Positions 33,087 to 39,688 of a DNA stretch of 39,688 nt are shown here, one piece after another (position 1 is the first letter of the stretch; each line of letters begins with the position of its first letter). The DNA comes from Candidatus Kapaibacterium sp. (GTDB lineage Bacteria > Bacteroidota > Ignavibacteria > Kapaibacteriales > Kapaibacteriaceae). Location: assembly GCA_018882585.1 (NCBI GenBank), contig VFFB01000010.1, positions 1 to 39,688 of the forward strand, written 5' to 3'. Below the pieces are notes generated by a model. That model did no database searches, had not been told where the DNA came from, and saw only the letters and a program-made list of their open reading frames with translations. The position numbers and the translations under genes are program-made.

Positions 33087-33095
33087 CCTTAACGA

Positions 33096-35234
33096 TCAGC
33101 GCGACCGCTTAACTTCGATCTGCACGGTACGGCTCAGGAATCGCTCTTCCGGCGTCGCGTACGACTCGATGCCCGGCGGAAAACGGTCCGTGCGAACCTC
33201 GTCGCAGTTCAACGTCACGCGCTTCTTCAGGTGCTTTTGGATGGCTTCGCACACGGCACTTGCGCGGCGTTGCGAAAGCTCGCGGTTGAATGCGGCATTG
33301 CCAAGCATGTCGGCAAATCCGCGCACGGTCACCGTTGATCCGGCAGGCACCACTTCGACGAATCGTTTGATCTGTTCTTCGGCGATCGGCGTCACCTTGT
33401 CGGAGGCGACGTCGAACAGCGTCAGCGTCAGACGCTCATATTCGTTCGAAGCCGTATCCCGCTTGATGGGAAGTGTGGCCGAGGCTGTTGCCGTCACACC
33501 GCGGATGCCAAGTATCGTCAGGTCTACGGCAACGGTCGATCCGTCCTTCATCTGATTTGCCTGGGCAAGGGTCAGCGGCTGCGTGATCGACGTCGGTACG
33601 CCCTGTCCCTCCTGCGCGAAGACCTCTTCGGCGCCGCTGCGAGCGACAAGCTTCCAGCCGGTGACGTATTGCGTCGACGATCCCGCGGGATCGAAGAGCA
33701 GACCTGGCGGATCGATGGCTCGAGCTTCGTTGAAACGACGACGTGCAACCGGTGCGAGCAAGGCAAGGTCGTCGCTCTCGATCTCGACGCGACGGTTCTC
33801 GGAGTAGCCGTCTTCGGACTGCTGACGCGTGAGTTTTTCCGGTGCGCACGATCCGTTTGCTGTCGCATTCACGATGCGGCCAGGATCGATGCCCCACACG
33901 GAGGTCAAATACTTCTTTACCGATTCGGCGCGGCCGCGGGCAAGTTCGCAGTTACCACCTTCGGTGGTGGGATCTGCATAGCCACGCAATCTGACGGACA
34001 TCGCGGCGTTGTCGCGAAGGCGTCTTCCGATCACGTTCATCACTTCGTGATGCACATCCGTCGTTCGAGGCCGAACCTTCATCTCGTCGTATTGCATCGG
34101 ATCGGTGACCTGCGTGTAGCGCGATGCAATGGCAGGCGACTGTGCATCAAAGAAGATCACCGGAAGCACCGGCAGTGCTTCGGTCACGAACTGCGTGGCA
34201 ACGTTGATGGTGAACGTTCCCTTGAGCGAACCATCGGCCTGTACGGCCTTCGTTGCAACCGCCGCCTTGATCTTGGGCAACGGCGGCGTGAACACCGTAT
34301 CGGTGCGGTAAGCACGCTCGGTGATCACCACCAGATCCTCGCTCACGGCAGTATCGGCTTCGACGCGCTCCAGGCCTTTTTCGCGACGATATGGCTTGTC
34401 GGGAGCGATGTCGACGATAAGCGAATCGACGAACGTGTCGCGACGTCGCTCGATCGGTATCGGCGGCGGTGGTGCGTTCAGGTTGAAGGCAAGCGACACG
34501 CCTGCACGGATTACCGAGGTCTTCCACGGCTGATCTTCGAGGTTGTCGCTCAGCGGAAGCGTATACAGTACTTCGGGCGTGACGACAACTGAATGATTGA
34601 TGGTCATGGGGATATCCATGCCAACACCAGCGACCAGCCCCATTGCGGAGCCGGCAAGGCCCTGCATGGGCTGGTTGGTCTGCACTCCGCGCTCGCGCCT
34701 GCCATTTTCGAAGGTGCCGACGGCAGGCTCCAGCAGGACCTCTTTCTGCGAATAGATCGACGACATGAACGATCCGAAGGACAAGCCTCCCAGAACGCGG
34801 ATACGACCGGGGAGTCGCGCATCAAGGAGTACCTCGCCCCCAATCATATCCATTGCGGTTTGAAGCTCGTGCTTCACCAGACCGTTGATCTGGCCGGAAA
34901 GAAGCAGACTCTCCGATGTTGTGAACAATCCCGAATACGGTAGATATGTTGCCCGCAGATTCAGGCGCAGATGTTTGGTGATCTCCTGCTTGAGAAACAA
35001 GCTTGCGGCTATGCCAAACCCCGTCGACGTGGTGTACTCCGTACAGCACGTTGGCGCACCGGGGAGCAGGAACGAGCCATCGTCCGACTGATAGCTGCCG
35101 TGGACAGCAACGCCAAGGCTTGTAAGCCAAACGTCTTCGGTGGAGAGTGTCGTTGGGATCTTGCTTGGTGCCTGCGCGAAGGATTGCATCGATGCAACGA
35201 GCGAGACAACGAGGAGTGTTCGGAGTGCCTTCAT
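33096..35234 (-). CDS. Outer-membrane barrel protein fused to two OmpA-type peptidoglycan-binding domains
   Basis: A 712-residue protein with a signal peptide (MKALRTLLVVSLVASMQSFAQA). A beta-barrel domain (about residues 35-252) contains the Cys-Cys motif at 63-64 (PTCCTEYTTSTGFG), matching the free barrel protein at 10217-11056. After a proline-rich linker and a beta-rich segment come two OmpA C-like domains: about 395-487 (RGYADPTTEGGNCELARGRAESV...NRRVEI) and about 600-708 (RGFADMLGNAAFNRELSQRRASAV...RTVQIEV). Both keep the Asp and Arg that bind diaminopimelate in OmpA homologues. It probably anchors an outer-membrane complex to peptidoglycan. Its ATG overlaps the stop of the beta-propeller T9SS cargo gene (ATGA), so the two are translationally coupled. 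Confidence 0.88.
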   Translation of the reverse strand: MKALRTLLVVSLVASMQSFAQAPSKIPTTLSTEDVWLTSLGVAVHGSYQSDDGSFLLPGAPTCCTEYTTSTGFGIAASLFLKQEITKHLRLNLRATYLPYSGLFTTSESLLLSGQINGLVKHELQTAMDMIGGEVLLDARLPGRIRVLGGLSFGSFMSSIYSQKEVLLEPAVGTFENGRRERGVQTNQPMQGLAGSAMGLVAGVGMDIPMTINHSVVVTPEVLYTLPLSDNLEDQPWKTSVIRAGVSLAFNLNAPPPPIPIERRRDTFVDSLIVDIAPDKPYRREKGLERVEADTAVSEDLVVITERAYRTDTVFTPPLPKIKAAVATKAVQADGSLKGTFTINVATQFVTEALPVLPVIFFDAQSPAIASRYTQVTDPMQYDEMKVRPRTTDVHHEVMNVIGRRLRDNAAMSVRLRGYADPTTEGGNCELARGRAESVKKYLTSVWGIDPGRIVNATANGSCAPEKLTRQQSEDGYSENRRVEIESDDLALLAPVARRRFNEARAIDPPGLLFDPAGSSTQYVTGWKLVARSGAEEVFAQEGQGVPTSITQPLTLAQANQMKDGSTVAVDLTILGIRGVTATASATLPIKRDTASNEYERLTLTLFDVASDKVTPIAEEQIKRFVEVVPAGSTVTVRGFADMLGNAAFNRELSQRRASAVCEAIQKHLKKRVTLNCDEVRTDRFPPGIESYATPEERFLSRTVQIEVKRSR

Positions 35235-37288
35235 TGCTTGCTCACCAGGATCGTTGCACGTTCCGTGGCCGAGGTCACGGAGATGATATACGGGCCGCTT
35301 GCAAGCGCCGACGCATCGATACTTCGGGTCATCGACTTCCGTTGCTGCTCGTCAGCCGTGGCCTGATCGGCAAACACCACACGTCCGAGCATGTCAACGA
35401 CGGTCAGCGTTGCAGGCATGGCCTCGGCCAGGGCCACATCAAGATCGATCATGGATCCCCTTCTGGCCACGGCGATCGACAGCTGCTGACCATTGGGATT
35501 GAACAGACGCGGTGTTCCGCCTTCGCGACAGATGCCACGAACGAGGATGTCGGCCGATGCCGTGTCGAACGTCACGCCCGGACCAGAACCGATCTGCCGT
35601 ACACCCCGGACGCGGACGCGGGTTAGGGAATCCGTGCCCAGCGTGGCGCGGAACGTCAGGACGTCAATGATGGCTTCGGTAAGGGGCAGCGGGACGGCCT
35701 TGAGCGTTACCGTGCGCATGTCGGCCGAATCGACCTCGCCTGCGACAAGATCGCGCGTCTCCAGGTCGATCATCGTGTAGTTGTAGCGAAGGCTTACGGC
35801 GATGGAATCGATGTCGGCCAGCGCAAGGAAGGACGTTGCTTCGAGCCGCAATTCACTTTGCAGTCGATCGCCGATCATCACGGTGTCGCCCGTGGTACGC
35901 AGCCGGGCAAAGGCTGGCGGCGGCGGCGAGATCGAGAATACATTGTCGGAGGTGTCGGCCTGCAGCACGATGGACTTGATTCTCCATATCCGAGCCGCAT
36001 CTACGGCCGTCGTCATGATGCGCGTATCGTCCGGACTCCATGCAATGGTGTTGAGCGGGCCCGGATGCGGCAGCCTGCGGAATTGGCGCAATGCCACCAT
36101 GTCGAAGATCTGTACCGAGGCATCGTTGCTTGCCGTGGCCAGCATGGTGCCATCGCTGTTCCACTCCACGTCGACCAGGTACGAGGTATGTCCGCCGAAT
36201 CGCACGATGAGTTTTGCGGTGTCCGGCGCCGTGATGTCCCAGACGGTCACGGTCGAGTCGCTCATGCCAACGGCAAGACGTGTTCCGTCCGGCGAAAAAT
36301 CCAGACAGCGAACACCTTCGTCGACAACGCTCAGCGAATCTCGCTGTCGGCCATTCGTCGAGTTGAACAGCCGCACCGTAGCGTCACCACCAACCGTTGC
36401 CACAAGGGCGCCATCGGGCGAGAACTCGGCCTGCAGCACCCCTGCCTGCACGTGGCCACGCAGCTTCAGGCCAAGGCCTCCGGTGCGGTTATAGATGGTG
36501 GCAAGATTATCGTCAGAACCGGTCACGATGCGATCGCCGGAAGCCGACCAGGAAATGTCGTTGACGGTTGCCGGATGACTGAACTGGGCCGATGCCACGC
36601 CGGACGCCGTAGGAAAGATCCTAGCCCTGTCGTCACGCGCATACGTGGCGATGAACTTCGATGTCGCATCAAATCGTGCTTCGCGCACAACGTCGGGATG
36701 CGTGTACGTCCGAACAGCCTGATACGTCGTGGCATCCCACAGGCGGGCCGTGTTATCGTCGGACGCACTGATGATAAGCAGCGAGTCCTTGCTCCAGTCA
36801 ACGGTGTTGACGGCATCGTCGTGACCACTCAGCACGCTGAGCGTTGCGCCGGTCTCGGCATCCCACACATGTGGTTCGGCCCCGGCCGTCACGACGCGGG
36901 TTCCGTTCGGTGCCCACGATCCGTCAAGAACATTCGTGAAGTGCCTGGCATAGGTCACGTTGTCGGCCGGTGCGGGAGGCCGCACCTGCTGGATCAGTAC
37001 CCTGTAAGCGGATGCAACCGGAAACTTCGATGCATCCCACTGATAGGTCAGGCCGCGTGCACTGTCGGCGACAAGTGTCCACGATGTTCCGTCGTTGGGC
37101 GAAACGAAGATCTGCACGGCAAGCGTGTCATCAACGCCGGTCCACTCAATCGGGATGATGCGATCACGATTGATGTAAAAGATCTCGCCACCATTGGGCT
37201 TGACAATCGTGAGCTGAGCCGACAGGTCTGCGACGAATACGATGGCGGTGGCGGCAAGGACAAGCCAGCGTAATGGCATGTTCGACAT
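35231..37288 (-). CDS. Secreted WD40 beta-propeller protein with a cohesin-like domain and T9SS sorting tail
   Basis: A 685-residue protein with a signal peptide (PLRWLVLAATAIVFVADLSAQ). An Ig-like domain follows (about residues 26-105, LTIVKPNGGEIFYIN and VSPNDGTSWTLV). The WD40 propeller (about 115-440) has GHDDAVNTVDWSKDSLLIISASDDNTARLWD and several more blades. A cohesin-like domain (about 455-595, starting TGDTVMIGDRLQSEL) precedes an IC linker and a sorting-type tail with TVVDMLGRVV and LASGPYIISV. The cohesin-IC-tail module matches the end of the cargo protein at 5280-10205. I chose the ATG at 37288 (MSNMPLRW; an alternative is 37279) because the signal peptide starts there; the frame extends to 37486 within dnaB only. 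It overlaps the following barrel-OmpA gene by four bases. Confidence 0.87.
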   Translation of the reverse strand: MSNMPLRWLVLAATAIVFVADLSAQLTIVKPNGGEIFYINRDRIIPIEWTGVDDTLAVQIFVSPNDGTSWTLVADSARGLTYQWDASKFPVASAYRVLIQQVRPPAPADNVTYARHFTNVLDGSWAPNGTRVVTAGAEPHVWDAETGATLSVLSGHDDAVNTVDWSKDSLLIISASDDNTARLWDATTYQAVRTYTHPDVVREARFDATSKFIATYARDDRARIFPTASGVASAQFSHPATVNDISWSASGDRIVTGSDDNLATIYNRTGGLGLKLRGHVQAGVLQAEFSPDGALVATVGGDATVRLFNSTNGRQRDSLSVVDEGVRCLDFSPDGTRLAVGMSDSTVTVWDITAPDTAKLIVRFGGHTSYLVDVEWNSDGTMLATASNDASVQIFDMVALRQFRRLPHPGPLNTIAWSPDDTRIMTTAVDAARIWRIKSIVLQADTSDNVFSISPPPPAFARLRTTGDTVMIGDRLQSELRLEATSFLALADIDSIAVSLRYNYTMIDLETRDLVAGEVDSADMRTVTLKAVPLPLTEAIIDVLTFRATLGTDSLTRVRVRGVRQIGSGPGVTFDTASADILVRGICREGGTPRLFNPNGQQLSIAVARRGSMIDLDVALAEAMPATLTVVDMLGRVVFADQATADEQQRKSMTRSIDASALASGPYIISVTSATERATILVSKQ

Positions 37289-37349
37289 GGTGATTCCAAG
37301 CGTCTGAAGTAAATGTACTCCGTCAACGGGCATGGAATATACGGCTTTG

Positions 37350-38807
37350 TCAGAACGGAACGTCCGGCCCCTGATCCACATATCCGCCAACCGACGGCCC
37401 CTCGAACTGCGAGTGCACGTAGGTGAGGTTCGCGAACCGCGCAAGGTCCTTGTTGTAAAACAGGCGAGTATCGCCGACGGGTCCATTCCGCTGTTTTCCG
37501 ACGATGATCTCGGCGATATTCTCCGTGGACGTGCCGTCCTCGAACTTCTCGATCTTGTAGTATTCGGGTCGGTGAACGAACATCACGACGTCGGCATCCT
37601 GCTCGATCGAGCCGGACTCCCGAAGGTCAGACAGCATGGGGCGCTTGTCGGCTCGCGCCTCGAGTCCACGGTTCAGCTGCGACAGTGCCAGAACGGGAAT
37701 GTTCAACTCTTTGGCAACCTGCTTGAGTGTGTGCGAGATGGCCGAGATCTCGCGCTCGCGGCTTTCGGCCTTGGGCGCATGCATCAACTGCAAGTAGTCC
37801 ACAATCACAAGGTCGATCTTATGCTCGATCTTCATGCGGCGGCACTTGGCGCGGAACTCGACGGGCGACAGCGCCGCCGAATCGTCGATGTACATCGGCG
37901 CACTCATCAGCTTGTCGATCTTGGCTACGATGTCATTCATCTCGCGCTGCGTAAGACGTCCCGAGCGCAACGACTGCAGGTTCACTTCGGCATCGGCCGA
38001 GATAAGACGAAGCACCAGCTGCTGCGCCGACATTTCGAGCGAGAAGATCCCGACGGCTTTGCCGCGGCGCGACGCTTCGCGCGCGATCGACAGCGCGAAC
38101 GCCGTCTTGCCCATTGACGGACGTGCGGCAAGGATGATCAGGTCCGACGGCTGCAGACCGCTCAGCATCGAGTCCAGTCCGTTGAAGCCCGTCGGGACGC
38201 CGGTCACTCCGTCGTTATCGCCTTGAGCCAGATGGAAGATCTTGTCGATGGCATCGCGTGTGAGCTTCTTCATGCCCGTGTACGAGCGCTTCAGTCGCCG
38301 CTCGGCCACTTCGAAGATGCGTTGCTCCGCGCGGTCAACCTCGTCAAGAGCATCCGTGGTATCGTCGTAGCAGTCGCCGATGATCTCGCGGGCTACGCCG
38401 ATCAGCTGACGCTTCAGATAACGCTCCAGCACGATCCGTGCGTGGTGCTCGATGTTCGCCGACGTCACGGCCCGAACGCTCAGGTCGGTCAGCGTATACA
38501 TACCGCCAACGCGCTCCAGCTCGCCGGTACGACTGAGTTCATTGTTCAGCGTGATCAGGTCGATCGAGACGGATCGATTGAACAGCTCGATCATCGCCTT
38601 GAAGATGATCTGGTGCTTCTCGTGGTAGAAGCAGTCGGAATCCAACACTTCCATGGCTTTCGAAGCTGCGTCACGGTCTACCATGACGGCACCAAGGACA
38701 GCGACTTCGGCTTCGGTGGAGTGCGGAGGGATGTGCCCTTCGAGTTCGGTCAGGGAAAGGACTTGCGCGGGTTGCTGGCGCTTTCGACGATCAGATGCTT
38801 GGGCCAT
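37350..38807 (-). CDS. dnaB: Replicative DNA helicase DnaB
   Basis: A 485-residue hexameric helicase that unwinds DNA at the replication fork and binds primase. The N-terminal domain (PPHSTEAEVAVLGAVM, about residues 27-42) is followed by a linker and a RecA-like domain with Walker A ARPSMGKTA (about 228-236), Walker B VIVDYLQLM and the SQLNRGLEARADKRPMLSDLRESGSIEQDAD segment. No intein is present. Length is typical. The start at 38807 is preceded by a TATCCTTG stretch (38812-38819), one mismatch from the -7 box, which implies a very short or absent leader. The upstream gap has DnaA-box-like sequences. Confidence 0.97.
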   Translation of the reverse strand: MAQASDRRKRQQPAQVLSLTELEGHIPPHSTEAEVAVLGAVMVDRDAASKAMEVLDSDCFYHEKHQIIFKAMIELFNRSVSIDLITLNNELSRTGELERVGGMYTLTDLSVRAVTSANIEHHARIVLERYLKRQLIGVAREIIGDCYDDTTDALDEVDRAEQRIFEVAERRLKRSYTGMKKLTRDAIDKIFHLAQGDNDGVTGVPTGFNGLDSMLSGLQPSDLIILAARPSMGKTAFALSIAREASRRGKAVGIFSLEMSAQQLVLRLISADAEVNLQSLRSGRLTQREMNDIVAKIDKLMSAPMYIDDSAALSPVEFRAKCRRMKIEHKIDLVIVDYLQLMHAPKAESREREISAISHTLKQVAKELNIPVLALSQLNRGLEARADKRPMLSDLRESGSIEQDADVVMFVHRPEYYKIEKFEDGTSTENIAEIIVGKQRNGPVGDTRLFYNKDLARFANLTYVHSQFEGPSVGGYVDQGPDVPF

Positions 38808-38811
38808 GATG

Positions 38812-38819
38812 CAAGGATA
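38812..38819 (-). promoter_or_regulatory. Weak -7 box for dnaB
   Basis: On the minus strand this is TATCCTTG, one mismatch from TAnnTTTG and four bases from the dnaB ATG. No good -33 is found. Confidence 0.35.
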
Positions 38820-38849
38820 ACAAAACCGCTGGCCAGCGCAGGGCCGGCG

Positions 38850-38891
38850 TTAGCCACGCGTTATCCAGACGTATGAGACTGGTTTTCCACA
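38850..38891 (+). promoter_or_regulatory. Cluster of DnaA-box-like sequences upstream of dnaB
   Basis: TTATCCAGA (38861-38869) and TTTTCCACA (38883-38891) each differ at one base from the TTATCCACA box, and TTAGCCACG (38850-38858) differs at two. All have the same orientation and are spaced 11 and 22 bases apart, so they share a DNA face. They may mediate DnaA control of dnaB; chance is possible for such short motifs. Confidence 0.4.
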
Positions 38892-38898
38892 GCTGGCG

Positions 38899-39688
38899 TC
38901 AGGGGATGACGATCTCGCGCTTGAGCTCGGCACTTGCATAGAGTGCCTCGACGATCTTCATCCGCTCCACTGCTTCGTCCACGGTCGAGATCATCGGCAC
39001 GATGCCCCGTACGGCGTTGACGAAATGCTTCAATTCGGCCTCGTACGTGCGCTTGTACACGTCTATCTGCGAGCGTTGCTGCTGCGGGACCGTCGTGGTT
39101 TGCGTCGTGGCTCCCGATCGGGTGACCAGCTTGAACGGATTGATGAAGGCGCTGCCCTTTGTGCCAAAGACGTTGCAGTAGAACACGTCTTCCGACCGCA
39201 CCAGCGACCAGCTGGCCTCGATCGTGGCAACGGCTCCGTTGTCGAACTGCAGCATTGCAACGGCCACGTCTTCCACGCTCTTGGTATCGTGGTGATACGT
39301 CGATGCCATCACGCTGCGTACACGTCCAAAATTGAAGACGTGCAGGATCATGTCGATCACAACGATGCCAAGATCGACCAGCACGCCACCACCTGATTTG
39401 TCGGCCTGGGCAAGCCATCTCGCATCGGTGCTGCGCTGCTTCACCCATCCGGCCTTGACATACGATACATTGCCGATGTCGCCGCGTTCAACGGCGTTCT
39501 TCATGTGCACCAGGTCCGGACGGAAACGGTGATTCATCCCGACCATCACATGCACGCCAGCTTCCTGGGCTGCAGTGCGGATCTCGACGGTCTCCTCGAG
39601 TGTGCGCGCGATCGGTCGCTCGACAAACACGTGCCTGCCGGCAGCAATGGCCTTGCGAGCGATCTCGGCGTGCGCATCCGTACTGGTC
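38899..39688 (-). CDS. Gfo/Idh/MocA family oxidoreductase, C-terminal part
   Basis: The gene enters from the right edge, so its N-terminal NAD-binding half is mostly missing. The visible 263 codons begin TSTDAHAEIARKAIAAGRHVFVERPIA, the segment after the Rossmann fold that normally ends in EKPxA; here the usual lysine is arginine. Then comes GMNHRFRPDLVHMK and the dimer-forming beta-sheet domain with GGGVLVDLGIVVIDMIL. In many members the last stretch reads GGGxLxDxGxHxxD; here Val replaces the His. These enzymes oxidise or reduce sugars and related alcohols with NAD(P). The arginine and missing histidine suggest an altered or non-standard chemistry. The substrate cannot be told. Confidence 0.88.
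   Translation of the reverse strand, partial: TSTDAHAEIARKAIAAGRHVFVERPIARTLEETVEIRTAAQEAGVHVMVGMNHRFRPDLVHMKNAVERGDIGNVSYVKAGWVKQRSTDARWLAQADKSGGGVLVDLGIVVIDMILHVFNFGRVRSVMASTYHHDTKSVEDVAVAMLQFDNGAVATIEASWSLVRSEDVFYCNVFGTKGSAFINPFKLVTRSGATTQTTTVPQQQRSQIDVYKRTYEAELKHFVNAVRGIVPMISTVDEAVERMKIVEALYASAELKREIVIP

Noticed and set aside
35858-37273. A 471-codon plus-strand frame opposite the propeller gene
   Set aside because: Antisense shadow with no motifs, arginine- and histidine-rich as typical for such frames.
38820-38898. Replication origin near dnaB
   Set aside because: DnaA-box-like motifs are present but there is no AT-rich unwinding region and no dnaA/dnaN/gidA neighbour.

Overview
This is a gene-dense bacterial window with moderately high GC. 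No gap between genes exceeds about 185 bases, and I see no rRNA, tRNA, CRISPR array or insertion sequence. The contents point to the FCB group, most likely the Chlorobi/Ignavibacteria/Kapabacteria side. Several large secreted proteins end in type IX secretion (T9SS, Por) sorting-domain-like tails. The succinate dehydrogenase is of the Bacteroidota type, and ribosomal protein S16 has a long C-terminal tail. At least six gene starts are preceded by an exact TAnnTTTG box, the -7 element of Bacteroidota-type promoters. The phylum is an inference from these traits, not from a marker-gene tree.

Layout. Positions 1-870 (minus strand) hold sdhC and the start of sdhA. Positions 1015-2924 (plus) hold an orphan ABC ATPase overlapping mltG. 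Positions 2926-5179 (minus) hold two membrane proteins that look like diverged versions of the T9SS motor pair GldL/GldM (PorL/PorM). Divergent from them, 5280-11056 (plus), are a 1641-residue secreted multidomain protein and a small outer-membrane beta-barrel protein. Next come prfC (plus), a pirin, a YceI-family gene with a striking twin operator, and a secreted propeller-like protein (minus).

Positions 15729-21073 (minus) form a five-gene run: tsaC/sua5, ptsH, ptsI, a one-POTRA Omp85-type barrel and deoC. No sugar-specific EII gene is present, so EI/HPr may serve regulation. Divergent glgP (plus) is followed by a secreted DUF4397 protein, then ffh-rpsP with strong flanking terminators, a small membrane protein, a secreted FG-GAP/ASPIC-UnbV protein, a UDP-glucuronate decarboxylase-like gene and an overlapping CDF-type transporter that appears to have lost its metal ligands. 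The right end (minus) holds a beta-propeller T9SS cargo gene overlapping a barrel-plus-two-OmpA-domain gene, then dnaB and a partial Gfo/Idh/MocA oxidoreductase.

The most interesting theme is secretion. Two unrelated cargo proteins (5280-10205 and 35231-37288) share the same C-terminal module: a cohesin-like domain, a short Ile-Cys linker and a sorting-domain tail. Each is followed immediately by a gene for the same kind of beta-barrel, marked by a Cys-Cys motif; one barrel is free-standing and the other is fused to two OmpA domains. A diverged GldL/GldM-like pair lies about 100 bases from the first cargo gene. Together these suggest a lineage-specific T9SS cargo/outer-membrane-partner arrangement, analogous to PorP/SprF pairing but apparently built from a different barrel family.
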